From Bin80 sp022820435 (lineage in GTDB: Bacteria; Bacteroidota; Rhodothermia; Rhodothermales; Bin80): 37,135 nucleotides of DNA. Positions 16,169 through 25,124 of this stretch are shown in pieces. The DNA lies in assembly GCA_022820435.1 (NCBI GenBank), contig JAJEFL010000174.1:1-37135 (forward strand), read 5' to 3'. Position 1 is the first letter of the stretch, and every line of letters starts with the position of its first letter. The translations under genes and the position numbers were made by a program. Below the pieces are notes generated by a model. That model saw only the letters and a list, made by a program, of their open reading frames with translations, did no database searches and had not been told where the DNA came from.

Positions 16169-18994
16169 ATGCAAAGGTACACAAGAAAAATCCTGAGCAG
16201 TGCCTTGTTCTTACTGCTTTTCATGACTCCCGGCTGGAGTTATGGTTATGCACAATCGGCCTCGGTTGCCGGTGTCGTTATAGATTCAGAGAATCATTTT
16301 CCGCTATTTGGGGCGAATGTGGTTCATATCGGCTCCGGGCAGGGGACCTCCACCGATGAGAATGGGCAGTATACATTGCGTGGATTGCCGGAAGGGGCTG
16401 GTTTGATACGGGTATCTTATGCGGGGTACAGATCATCAGAAATGGATGTCAGTCTCGCCCGGGAAGAAACACTTGTTTTGAATATAGAACTCGTGAGCGG
16501 GGTAGATCTAGAGCAGTTCCAGATCACCGCAAGCCGGCGGCAGGAGAAAGTACTGGATGCCCCTGCATCCATTGATGTAATTTTAGCCAGAGATCTTCAG
16601 GGGGCTGTGGTGCCGACGACCGTGATGGCACTGCGGAATGTTACGGGGCTTGACATGGCACAAACCGGCGTAGACCGGAATGAAGTGGTTCTGCGGGGAT
16701 TCGGGAATGTATTTTCCAGATCTACATTGGTTCTGACCGATTATCGTGATGCCGGCTCGCCTGCCATTGGGGTCAACCTGCATAATTTGATGCCCAACCT
16801 TTCCATAGATCTGGATCGGGTGGAAGTTGTGCGTGGCCCGGGGTCTGCACTCTATGGTGCGGGGGTTGACGCAGGGGTCATACATTATATTACCAAGGAT
16901 GCATTTACCCACCCGGGGGCGACGGTTGCAGTCAGCGGAGGTGAGCAGTCTCTTATGAATATACAGGCCCGGATGGCGGGAGTATTGGGCGAAAACGTTG
17001 GAGTCAAAGTCACAGGTTCTTATGCAGCTGCGGAGGATTTTGCGCTGGAGGCGTGTGATCAGACCTTACTTGATGCGCAAAAATTCAGTGAGTGTCCCGA
17101 CCCGGAGGATGCTGTTCAGATTGCGGTGGATGGGTTGAGAGATATGGATTTTACCAAGTATACCGTTGCGGGGAATTTGGATTTTCGATTGGGATCCGGG
17201 ACGACCCTGTCTTTGAACGCTGGTGCCGGAATTCTATCGGGTACGATTTTAAGCGGGATTGGCACCATTCAGGGAGAAAATTACCGTTATTCGTTTACGC
17301 AGGCACGGTTATCCAGAGGAGGCTTTTTTGCCCAATTCTTTGCCAATATCAATGACTCGGGGGATTCCTATGTGTATGGAGGCGAGCCGGTCGCTGAGTT
17401 TTCCCGTGAATATGTGACACAAGTCCAGTATAATGCGCAATTTGGCGCCCGACAGTTGTTGATTCTGGGAATGGATCTGGGGTTGACCCGTCCAGACACA
17501 AAGGGAACCGTTTTGGGGAGTAATGAGGACAGCGACAATATCAATGAATACGGGGTGTACGCACAGTCAACAACAAGAATCACCAACCGCATTGAACTGA
17601 CGTTTGCCCTACGAGGAGACTACGATAATGTAGGCGGCAAAGTTGAGGCTTCGCCACGGATTGGGCTCATGGTGAAGCCCACGTCGAATTCAAGCTTTCG
17701 CGCAACCTATAATCGCAGTTTCTCATCGCCCTCTGCGACCAGTAACTGGCTGGATATCATCGCTGCGACCCTACCTGGCGATATCAAGGTGCGTGCCCGG
17801 GGGGCGGCCACCGGCTTTACCTACGCCCGGAATCCTGATTTTCTGACACTGGGGGCAACCACGGATCTTGTTGCGTCAAGTCTGTTACCGGGTGCAGAGG
17901 GAGTTCCCACTCCGGTGGGGGTCAGTACGGGGGACGTTTATGGGCTGATGTACGAGGGACTAGCGGCAATTCCAGACGAAGAACTTGCCTTGATGCTCGC
18001 CAATGCAGGCCTGAATTTGCCTGTGTCCCTGATGGCAAGCATAAGAGATGCGTTAAGCCCCGAGATCACGGTGGTGGAGGGGTTCAGCCCAGGGGTATTG
18101 GGTGCACTGAACCTCAGCACACTGAGTATAGATCCAGGAGTGACCGATGTAGAGAATGTGGCTCCTCTGAAGAAGACGATCTCCCAAACCTTTGAGATTG
18201 GATACAAGGGCATTCTGGGAGAGAATATCCTGCTTGCCGCGGATGTCTATTATGCGACAAAGAAAAATTTCGTGGGTGCGCTTCAGGTACGTACACCACT
18301 GGTGCTGGTGCCAAACCTGTCTCAGGACCTTGTTCGGGATATCACCACAGGGATTACGAATAATACCACACTGGCTGCTGCGCTGGGGCTCTTTGGTCTG
18401 AGTGCACAGGAGGCGGCGCAACTGCTGGTGGATGTTGCAGGAAGTTCACTGCCAGATGCATCAACGCCCATCGCAGTCGTACAACCCAATGAGAATAATC
18501 CAGGGGTTGGGACACTTCCTGAGATCATGTTGGCCTATCCGAATTTTGGAAATATTGGGTACTACGGGGCGGATGTTTCCCTGCAGGTGATTGTCTCACA
18601 TGCGCTTTCCCTGTTTGGAAATATGTCTTGGGTGAGCGATGACTTTTTTGATCATATGGAACTGGATGAGGAACTTGAGGACAAAGTGCTTGCCTTGAAT
18701 GCACCCGGATTCAAATTTAAACTGGGGGGACAGTACGAGCACCGAAGTGGGTTCAGCGTGAATGCAGCGGGGCGACATGTAAAAGGGTTCCCGGTGATTT
18801 CGGGGTCCTATACAGGGGATGTCCCCAGTTATTTTGTTCTGGATGTCGGTGCAGGATATGCAATCAATCCGACACTTCGGGTAGATCTTGGGATCAGGAA
18901 TGCAACCGACAGCGATCACCGTGAATATGTGGGTGCACCGAAATTGGGCCGCATTGCAACTGCACGCCTGACCTACACCACAGACTGGCGGTAA
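16169..18994 (+). CDS. TonB-dependent outer-membrane receptor, paralog 2
   Basis: 941 residues from the ATG at 16169; the frame opens at 16139, but the signal peptide begins at MQRYTRKILSSALFLLLF and is cut near GYAQ. Domain order as in paralog 1: regulatory-like domain (SVAGVVIDSENHFPLFGANVV), TonB-box region DLEQFQITASRRQEKVLDAPASIDVI, plug (RNVTGLDMAQTGVDRNEVVLRG, VEVVRGPGSALYGAGVDAG), then the barrel. Its C-terminal half is very close to paralog 3 (for example NPDFLTLGATTDLVASSLLPG and LVLVPNLSQDLVRDI), so these two are the more recent duplicates. Base composition is visibly more AT-rich than paralogs 1 and 3. It is followed by a decayed SDR start. Confidence 0.92.
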   Translation: MQRYTRKILSSALFLLLFMTPGWSYGYAQSASVAGVVIDSENHFPLFGANVVHIGSGQGTSTDENGQYTLRGLPEGAGLIRVSYAGYRSSEMDVSLAREETLVLNIELVSGVDLEQFQITASRRQEKVLDAPASIDVILARDLQGAVVPTTVMALRNVTGLDMAQTGVDRNEVVLRGFGNVFSRSTLVLTDYRDAGSPAIGVNLHNLMPNLSIDLDRVEVVRGPGSALYGAGVDAGVIHYITKDAFTHPGATVAVSGGEQSLMNIQARMAGVLGENVGVKVTGSYAAAEDFALEACDQTLLDAQKFSECPDPEDAVQIAVDGLRDMDFTKYTVAGNLDFRLGSGTTLSLNAGAGILSGTILSGIGTIQGENYRYSFTQARLSRGGFFAQFFANINDSGDSYVYGGEPVAEFSREYVTQVQYNAQFGARQLLILGMDLGLTRPDTKGTVLGSNEDSDNINEYGVYAQSTTRITNRIELTFALRGDYDNVGGKVEASPRIGLMVKPTSNSSFRATYNRSFSSPSATSNWLDIIAATLPGDIKVRARGAATGFTYARNPDFLTLGATTDLVASSLLPGAEGVPTPVGVSTGDVYGLMYEGLAAIPDEELALMLANAGLNLPVSLMASIRDALSPEITVVEGFSPGVLGALNLSTLSIDPGVTDVENVAPLKKTISQTFEIGYKGILGENILLAADVYYATKKNFVGALQVRTPLVLVPNLSQDLVRDITTGITNNTTLAAALGLFGLSAQEAAQLLVDVAGSSLPDASTPIAVVQPNENNPGVGTLPEIMLAYPNFGNIGYYGADVSLQVIVSHALSLFGNMSWVSDDFFDHMELDEELEDKVLALNAPGFKFKLGGQYEHRSGFSVNAAGRHVKGFPVISGSYTGDVPSYFVLDVGAGYAINPTLRVDLGIRNATDSDHREYVGAPKLGRIATARLTYTTDWR

Positions 18995-19017
18995 CCGAAC
19001 AAACGGCAAAATATAGA

Positions 19018-19150
19018 ATGACAAAAACCATCCTGATTGCGAGGGCGAGCATTGGAATCGGAGAAGCCTCCGTAACGTTTTTATGTGAGAAGATGCTGCT
19101 GCTCGTTGATGGAATGGCAACCGGATACGCAGGCCGTGTTCCTGCGTCAC
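19018..19150 (+). pseudogene. Decayed 5' end of a short-chain dehydrogenase gene
   Basis: The ATG at 19018 opens MTKTILIARASIGIGEASVTF, which lines up with the intact SDR at 22340 (MRKTILITGASTGIGKATAAHF). The nucleotide-binding TGASTGIG has become ARASIGIG, so the essential Gly is lost, and similarity ends after about 25 codons. It occupies the same position relative to receptor 2 as the intact SDR does to receptor 3. Confidence 0.65.
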
Positions 19151-19480
19151 GATCTTGCTTCTGGCACCGCGTATACGTTGATGATCAATTCCATGGGCTG
19201 CACAGCAAAGGAGCCCGTCCTGCAAAGACAATTGGATGATTCAGTCATTCTTCAACAGAAATCGCCGCGAATGAATTTTCGGGAGTTCCAGAGTTGGAGG
19301 ATTTGTGCTTCCGAATTCATCCGTACAACTTCATGGGAGCCGGGAGTGAGCAATCTGCAGTTGTATGGGTTAAATTACAAGGGGGGAAACCCGGATGGAC
19401 AACCATGGAGGAGTTGTGTGATCGTTGATCTTGAGCGGGTGGCAAGCGTACCCTAGACTATATCAATAAAATTCAGAAAA
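19151..19480. other. Gene-poor remnant stretch between receptors 2 and 3
   Basis: 330 bases without an intact gene. One plus frame reads NLQLYGLNYKGGNPDGQPW and VIVDLERVASVP before a TAG at about 19454, which looks like a protein remnant but is not identifiable. The last bases must contain the receptor 3 promoter or ribosome site. Confidence 0.35.
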
Positions 19481-22294
19481 ATGTGCACTGCAAAAAAACT
19501 CTTTAGCATTATTTTATTCATACTGCTTTTCGCGTTTCCAGGCTGGATCTATGCGCAGTCGGCTTCAGTTACCGGCATTGTCGCAGATTCAGAGGGCCGT
19601 TTCCCGTTATTCGGGGCGAATGTACTTCATGTCGGCTCCGGGCAGGGAACCTCCACCGGTGAGACCGGGCAATATACATTGAGCGGGTTACCGGCAGGGG
19701 CCGGTGTGATACGGGTATCTTTTACGGGTTATCGCTCCACCGAAATAGAGGTGAATCTCTCCGATGGCGAGCCTCTGGTTCTGAATGTGGATCTCGTGAG
19801 CGGGGTGGATCTGGAACAGTTCCAGATCACCGCCAGCAGGCGGCAGGAGAAAGTACTGGATGCGCCGGCCTCCATTGATGTGATTGTGGCCGAGGATATT
19901 CAGCGATCCGTGGTGCCGACTACGGTCATGTCGCTGCGGAACGTTACGGGGCTTGACATGGCACAAACCGGAATTGACCGGAATGAGGTGGTGTTGCGCG
20001 GGTTTAATAATGTGTTCTCCGGGGCGACTCTGGTTTTGACCGATTATCGCAAGGCGGGATCCCCTTCGCTGGAAGTCAATCTGCATAATATCATGCCCAA
20101 CCTTGCCATAGATCTGGATCGGGTGGAAGTCGTACGAGGCCCGGGATCTGCACTCTACGGTGCGGGGGTGGATTCCGGGGTGATTCATTATATCACCAAG
20201 GATCCATTTACCCATCCAGGGGCCGCAATTTCGATCAGTGGAGGGGAGCATTCGCTCATGAATTTACAGGCCCGGGCTGCCGGTGCGCTGAGTCAGCGCG
20301 TGGGTGTCAAGGTGACCGGTTCCTATGCAGCGGGAACGGATTTTGCGCTGGAGTCGTGTGCACAGAACCTGTTGGAGGAACAAAAATTCAGCGAGTGCCC
20401 GGATCCGGATGATGCCGTACAGATTGCGGTGGACGGGATACGGGATACGGATTACAATAAGTACACGGTTGCCGGGAATTTGGATTTTCGGCTGGGTTCG
20501 GAGATGACGTTCTCGTTGAACGGCGGTATGGGTCAGATCACGGGGACTGTCCTGAGTGGAATCGGCACCATTCAGGCGGATGAGTATCGTTATTCGTTCG
20601 TGCAGGCCCGGCTTGCCAGAGGAGGATTTTTTGCGCAGGCCTACATGAATGTGAATGACTCCGGGGACTCGTATGTCTATGGAGGGGATCCGGTGACGGA
20701 GCATTCCCGTGAATATGGAATGCAGGCGCAGTACAGTGCACAATTCGGCTCCCGGCAATCCCTGATTGTGGGCATTGATCTGGAGTTGACCCGCCCGGAT
20801 ACCAAGGCGACGGTACTTGGACGCAATGAAGAGCACGACAATATTGACGAGTACGGGATGTATGCCCAGTCCGCCACAAAAATCAGTGACCGGCTTGATC
20901 TCACACTTGCACTTCGCGGGGACTACAACAATGTAGCGGATAAAGTGCAGGCCTCCCCCCGTATTGGACTGGTCTTTAAACCCACGCCCAATTCAAGCCT
21001 GCGTGCGACCTATAACCGGAGTTTCTCCTCTCCGACAGCGACCAGCAACTGGCTGGATCTGGTTGCGGCCAATGTCGGGGGGATCAATGTTCGCGGACGA
21101 GGAGCGGCCACCGGCTTTACGTATGCCCGGAATCCCGATTTCCTGAACCTGGGTGCGACGACGGATCTGATAGCCTCCAGTCTCCTGCCGGGAGCAGAGG
21201 GAGCACCGACCCCGGTGGGGATCAGCACCGGAGCGATTTATGGATTAATGTATCAGGGGCTGGCGGCAATCTCCGATGAAGACCTGGCCTTGATGCTTTC
21301 CAATGCAGGTTTGAATGTACCTCCTCCGCTGGTGGCCACGCTCAAGGCAGCACTGGCACCGGATGTAACGGTGGTGCAGGGATTTAGCCCGGGGGTGCTG
21401 GGTGCACTGAATCTCAGTACACTGGGGGTGGATCTGGGAATCACCGATCTGGAGAATGTGGATCCCCTTGAACAGACGATCTCGCAAACCTATGAAATCG
21501 GGTACAAGGGGATTCTTGGGGAGAATGTATTGTTTGCCGCAGATGTCTACTATGCGACAAAGAAAAACTTTGTCGGTGCGCTCCAGGTACGCACGCCGCT
21601 GGTACTGGTACCGAATTTGTCCCAGGATCTTGTCCGGGATATTAGCGCGGGAATCGCGAATAATACCACACTGGCAGGCGCACTGCGACTTTTCGGTCTG
21701 ACAGCGGAGCAGGCGGCACAGCTTTTGGTGGATATTGCAGGAAGTTCGCTGCCAAGTCCAACGACCCCCATTGCCATTGTGCAGCCCAATGAGAATAATC
21801 CAGGAGTCGGCCAGGTTCCCGAACTCATGCTGTCCTATCCCAATTTTGGAAATATCCAGTATTACGGGGTGGATGTATCCATGCAGGTTCTGCTCTCCCG
21901 TTCAGTTTCCGTATTCGGGAATCTTTCCTGGGTAAGTGACGATTTTTTTGATCATACCGAACTGGACGAGGACGATGAAGCCAAGGTGCTTGCGTTGAAT
22001 GCGCCCCCCTTGAAGTTTAAGCTGGGCGGGGAGTATCAGCACTCAAGCGGGATCAGTGTGAACGCAGCCGGTCGTTATATTGAGGAGTTTTCGGTGCTTT
22101 CGGGCCCCTATGAGGGGAAGGTGCCAAGTTACTTTGTTCTGGATATCGGTGCAGGCTATGAAATCAATCCAACCCTCCGATTCGATGTTGGGATCACCAA
22201 TGTGACCGACAGCGACCATCGTGAGTTTGTCGGTGCTCCAAAGCTCGGACGCATCGGAAGTGCACGTCTGACCTACACCACGGACTGGCGATAA
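19481..22294 (+). CDS. TonB-dependent outer-membrane receptor, paralog 3
   Basis: 937 residues. Signal peptide MCTAKKLFSIILFILLFAF...IYAQ; regulatory-like domain SVTGIVADSEGRFPLFGANVL; TonB-box region DLEQFQITASRRQEKV. The plug contains LDMAQTGIDRNEVVLRGF and VEVVRGPGSALYGAGVDSGVIHY. The barrel ends HREFVGAPKLGRIGSARLTYTTDWR, nearly the same terminus as receptor 2. Differences from receptor 2 are scattered through loops, for example ANVGGINVRGRG against ATLPGDIKVRARG, rather than confined to one block. The pair most likely arose by duplication of a receptor+SDR unit, with the SDR kept only here. Ligand unknown; feoB and TonB in the same window do not by themselves prove iron uptake. Confidence 0.92.
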   Translation: MCTAKKLFSIILFILLFAFPGWIYAQSASVTGIVADSEGRFPLFGANVLHVGSGQGTSTGETGQYTLSGLPAGAGVIRVSFTGYRSTEIEVNLSDGEPLVLNVDLVSGVDLEQFQITASRRQEKVLDAPASIDVIVAEDIQRSVVPTTVMSLRNVTGLDMAQTGIDRNEVVLRGFNNVFSGATLVLTDYRKAGSPSLEVNLHNIMPNLAIDLDRVEVVRGPGSALYGAGVDSGVIHYITKDPFTHPGAAISISGGEHSLMNLQARAAGALSQRVGVKVTGSYAAGTDFALESCAQNLLEEQKFSECPDPDDAVQIAVDGIRDTDYNKYTVAGNLDFRLGSEMTFSLNGGMGQITGTVLSGIGTIQADEYRYSFVQARLARGGFFAQAYMNVNDSGDSYVYGGDPVTEHSREYGMQAQYSAQFGSRQSLIVGIDLELTRPDTKATVLGRNEEHDNIDEYGMYAQSATKISDRLDLTLALRGDYNNVADKVQASPRIGLVFKPTPNSSLRATYNRSFSSPTATSNWLDLVAANVGGINVRGRGAATGFTYARNPDFLNLGATTDLIASSLLPGAEGAPTPVGISTGAIYGLMYQGLAAISDEDLALMLSNAGLNVPPPLVATLKAALAPDVTVVQGFSPGVLGALNLSTLGVDLGITDLENVDPLEQTISQTYEIGYKGILGENVLFAADVYYATKKNFVGALQVRTPLVLVPNLSQDLVRDISAGIANNTTLAGALRLFGLTAEQAAQLLVDIAGSSLPSPTTPIAIVQPNENNPGVGQVPELMLSYPNFGNIQYYGVDVSMQVLLSRSVSVFGNLSWVSDDFFDHTELDEDDEAKVLALNAPPLKFKLGGEYQHSSGISVNAAGRYIEEFSVLSGPYEGKVPSYFVLDIGAGYEINPTLRFDVGITNVTDSDHREFVGAPKLGRIGSARLTYTTDWR

Positions 22295-22339
22295 GCGAAA
22301 AAAAAAACGACCACAAAACAACAAAATTATGATCCGCAA

Positions 22340-23158
22340 ATGAGGAAAACGATCTTGATTACCGGGGCAAGTACAGGAATTGGCAAAGCGACCGCAGCAC
22401 ATTTTCATGATCGGGGCTGGAATGTGATTGCAACGATGCGAACTCCCGAAAATGAACAGGAACTGGCGGGACGGGAAAATATACTGGTTTCCCGGCTGGA
22501 TGTTCTGGATCTGGACTCCATTGCGAAAGCGGTTCAGGCCGGGATCGAAGCATTTGGCAGAATTGATGTCCTCCTCAATAATGCAGGCTATGGGGCGTAC
22601 GGCCCTCTAGAAGCCTTTCCCAGAGAGAATATTGTACGGCAGTTCAACACCAACGTGATCGGTCTGCTGGATGTGACCCGGGCGGTTCTGCCCCATTTTA
22701 GAGAGAACGGGGCCGGAGTGATCATCAATGTGTCGTCCATTGGCGGGAAGATGACCTTTCCATTGGGGAGTCTATATCACGGGACGAAGTTTGCCGTGGA
22801 AGGAATTTCGGAGGCGTTATCCTATGAAGCGGAAGCCATTGGCGTGAAGGTCAAGATCGTGGAGCCTGGCATGATTGCAACCGATTTTGCCGGGCGTTCA
22901 TTTGATTTTCAGAATGATCCTGCAATGCCGGAGTATCAGGGTGTTGTCGGGAAGGTGATGCAGGTCTTTGCTTCGGGGGCAGAGATGCAGCCTTCGCCTC
23001 CTGAACTCGTTGCAGAGGTGATTTACGACGCGGCGACGGGCGATTCCAATCAGATGCGCTACCGGGCGGGCGCGGATGCCCATCAATTACTGGATGCCCG
23101 CAAGGCGATGGAGGAAGACGCGTTTATTCAGAATATCAAGGCGCAATTCCAGTTATGA
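22340..23158 (+). CDS. Short-chain dehydrogenase/reductase (SDR)
   Basis: 272 residues, a classical-type SDR. NAD(P)-binding TGASTGIG at 8-15, NNAG at 80-83, and the catalytic set Ser132/133, Tyr146 and Lys150 (SLYHGTK) are present; EPGMIATDF follows the active site. The overall pattern (ATMRTPENEQEL, LDVLDLDSI, FGRIDVLLNNAGYGAYGPLE) matches the large group of SDRs of unknown substrate. It lies 45 bases downstream of receptor 3 on the same strand and is likely co-transcribed. A decayed copy follows receptor 2, so the association is conserved at least within this locus. The substrate cannot be read from the sequence. Confidence 0.9.
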   Translation: MRKTILITGASTGIGKATAAHFHDRGWNVIATMRTPENEQELAGRENILVSRLDVLDLDSIAKAVQAGIEAFGRIDVLLNNAGYGAYGPLEAFPRENIVRQFNTNVIGLLDVTRAVLPHFRENGAGVIINVSSIGGKMTFPLGSLYHGTKFAVEGISEALSYEAEAIGVKVKIVEPGMIATDFAGRSFDFQNDPAMPEYQGVVGKVMQVFASGAEMQPSPPELVAEVIYDAATGDSNQMRYRAGADAHQLLDARKAMEEDAFIQNIKAQFQL

Positions 23159-23482
23159 GAGAGACGCAATGCTGCGTTGCGGATTTGATCTTCGGAACTG
23201 CTCCAGTTATTTGCGGGTCATGCTCAGACGGGCGGTCTGGGAAAGTGATGCAGTCACCGGAGACACTCGGGGGCAGGCCCCTGAGGGCCGCCGCCCGCCC
23301 GTGAACCCTTTGCAATCCTTTACGGTATACAGGCGCGGTGTGAATCCCGTCCCCGGTATTCACTGTGAATTTAAGTAGATTTCAAGGTTGAATGCACTTC
23401 TTAGCGGTACAATCAGGTGTCAATGCGTATCTTCATCCATACTGGATCTTTTGAGGCCTCTTAGAGAAACTGGCGATTTAAT
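23159..23482 (+). promoter_or_regulatory. Structured intergenic region upstream of nuoA
   Basis: 324 bases without a supported gene. ACGGGCGG (about 23229-23236) can pair with CCGCCCGT (about 23293-23300), enclosing the hairpin CTCGGGGG-CAGG-CCCCTGAG (about 23267-23286). Downstream GTGAAT (about 23340) pairs with ATTCAC (about 23358). No T-run follows, so these are not simple intrinsic terminators. The segment probably holds the nuo promoter and could be a transcribed leader. GCGGTGTGAATCCCG...CACTGTGAA looks like part of a cobalamin-riboswitch core, but other required parts are missing. Confidence 0.4.
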
Positions 23483-23854
23483 ATGAGTGCTGAATTCACT
23501 GCACTGCTAATTATGTTGGGGATGGCCACGGGCCTTGCATTGACGCTGCTGCTTGCGCAGCGACTGCTGGGGCCAAGTCGTCCAAACCGGGTCAAGGTGA
23601 GTGCTTATGAGAGCGGGATGGATCCCATCGGGACGGCGCACCAGCGGTTTTCGGTGAAATTCTATCTGGTTGCGATGATCTTCATTGTCTTTGATGTGGA
23701 GGTTGTGTTTCTGTATCCCTGGGCGGTCAGCCACCGCCATTTTCTGGAAGCCGGAATCGGGATGGGAGTGCTTGCGGTCGTGACGATCTTTATTGTCATC
23801 CTTGCTGTGGGACTTTTGTATGACATCAAAAAGGGAGGACTGGAGTTTGATTAG
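23483..23854 (+). CDS. nuoA: NADH-quinone oxidoreductase subunit A
   Basis: 123 residues with three membrane helices (about 5-25, 62-85 and 92-115), the fold of NuoA/ND3. The family-defining second part SAYESGMDPIGTAHQRFSVKFYLVAMIFIVFDVEVVFLYPWAV is complete, including the Cys/Ser-loop region between helices 1 and 2 and the FDVEV acidic pair in helix 2. It contributes to the membrane arm next to the quinone site. It is the first gene of the nuo run and lies 48 bases before nuoB. Confidence 0.95.
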   Translation: MSAEFTALLIMLGMATGLALTLLLAQRLLGPSRPNRVKVSAYESGMDPIGTAHQRFSVKFYLVAMIFIVFDVEVVFLYPWAVSHRHFLEAGIGMGVLAVVTIFIVILAVGLLYDIKKGGLEFD

Positions 23855-23902
23855 CGAAACAGAGTGCACAGACTTTCATAAAACCGGCTTAACTTTTATG
23901 CC

Positions 23903-24475
23903 ATGAATTCAACAACTGGATATTTGACGACTACAGTTGACGCGGTGGTCAACTGGGCACGGTCTAACTCTCTGATGCCGATGCCGATGGGGCTTGCGTG
24001 CTGTGCCATTGAAATGATGGCATTCGGCGGCCCCAAGTATGATGTGGGCAGGTTTGGCAGTGAGGCCATGCGCTTTTCTCCCCGCCAGGCGGATCTGATG
24101 ATCATTGCGGGATGGTGCAGTTACAAGATGTCCCATGCGATCCGGCGTGTCTGGGATCAGATGGCCGATCCAAAGTGGTGCATTGCCATGGGTGCATGTG
24201 CCTCCAGCGGAGGCATGCATCGCTGTTATGGTGTGGTGCAGGGGGTTGACAATTTTATGCCGGTGGATGTGTACATTCCCGGCTGCCCTCCCAGGCCGGA
24301 GGCGGTCATTCACGCGTTGATGGATATTCAGGAAAAAATCCGTAACGAATATTCGGTGATCCAGGATTATACGAGCGGACAGAAAGAAATTGCGGAGTTG
24401 TCGGCCAGACCGGGCAGTCTGACGGTTGAGGGACGCAAAGTTGCTTTGGATGCATCAAGCCTGGCGGATGCCTGA
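23903..24475 (+). CDS. nuoB: NADH-quinone oxidoreductase subunit B
   Basis: 190 residues. It holds the terminal 4Fe-4S cluster N2 that passes electrons to quinone. The ligand cysteines are all visible: tandem Cys33-Cys34 in PMGLACCAIEMMAFGG, the Cys in KWCIAMGACASSGG, and the Cys in VYIPGCPPRPEAVI. The quinone-facing RFGSEAMRFSPRQADLMIIAGW segment is typical. Its stop overlaps the nuoC start by 8 bases, a sign of translational coupling. Confidence 0.96.
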   Translation: MNSTTGYLTTTVDAVVNWARSNSLMPMPMGLACCAIEMMAFGGPKYDVGRFGSEAMRFSPRQADLMIIAGWCSYKMSHAIRRVWDQMADPKWCIAMGACASSGGMHRCYGVVQGVDNFMPVDVYIPGCPPRPEAVIHALMDIQEKIRNEYSVIQDYTSGQKEIAELSARPGSLTVEGRKVALDASSLADA

Positions 24476-25124
24476 GACGCTCAAGTTTCACTTCACTCCC
24501 GTTGACGAGGCGCGTGCGGAGGAGAAAAATGTGCACGAGAAGGCCTCCACCAACGTAGCGGATACGATTGAGGTGCTCCAGAGTCAGTTCCCCGGGGCTG
24601 TTGCGAAAGTATCCGTGTATGCGGGGGAGTACACGGCGTTTGTAAAGCGGGAGTCCCTGTTACAGGTTTGTACGGCATTAAAGGAAACCCTGGGGTTTAC
24701 CTATCTGGTGGATCTGGCCGGTGTGGATCGGTTTTGCGAGGATGCACCGCGTTACGAGGTGTATTACGCAATCGTGAATCTGGATACGGGCAAGCGTCTT
24801 CGTCTCAAGGTATTGGTGGACGAAGAAGATGCGGTTGTCCCTTCACTGACGGGCCTCTTCAAGGCAGCAGACTGGAATGAGCGTGAGTGTTATGATATGC
24901 TGGGCATTCGCTTTGAGGGGCATCCAGATCTCCGGCGAATGTATATGCCGGAGGATTTTGCGTATCATCCGCAGCGGAAGGAATTTCCATTGCTTGGAAT
25001 TCCAGGGTCCCTGCCGCTTCCTCCGCGCGTCCCGGAGGGGGAGTTGACCATGGATCCTTTTGCGGCTGCCCGCAGCGGCAGTCCCGCCAAGAGCTATCAG
25101 GAGCCGAAGGGGGAGGATGCCTAG
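24468..25124 (+). CDS. nuoC: NADH-quinone oxidoreductase subunit C
   Basis: 218 residues from the ATG at 24468, inside the end of nuoB; a longer in-frame ATG at 24426 would overlap nuoB by 50 bases and adds no conserved sequence. NuoC (30-kDa subunit) supports the quinone-site subunits. Conserved segments are LTGLFKAADWNERECYDMLGIRFEGHPDLRRMYMPEDFAYHPQRKEFPL, the family signature with ERE-x-YDM-x-GI. The C-terminus has a Pro-rich tail. Its stop TAG is followed directly by the nuoD ATG. Confidence 0.94.
   Translation: MPETLKFHFTPVDEARAEEKNVHEKASTNVADTIEVLQSQFPGAVAKVSVYAGEYTAFVKRESLLQVCTALKETLGFTYLVDLAGVDRFCEDAPRYEVYYAIVNLDTGKRLRLKVLVDEEDAVVPSLTGLFKAADWNERECYDMLGIRFEGHPDLRRMYMPEDFAYHPQRKEFPLLGIPGSLPLPPRVPEGELTMDPFAAARSGSPAKSYQEPKGEDA

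Noticed and set aside
22910..23378. Coding extension of the region after the SDR (frames at 23076-23378 and 23136-23363)
   Set aside because: Frames start inside the SDR gene or are antisense and run through a GC-rich hairpin; no protein family is recognisable.
23320..23380. Cobalamin riboswitch call upstream of nuoA
   Set aside because: Only one core-like stretch matches; the upstream and downstream conserved blocks are missing and the gene is not B12-related. Kept only as a finding about structure.
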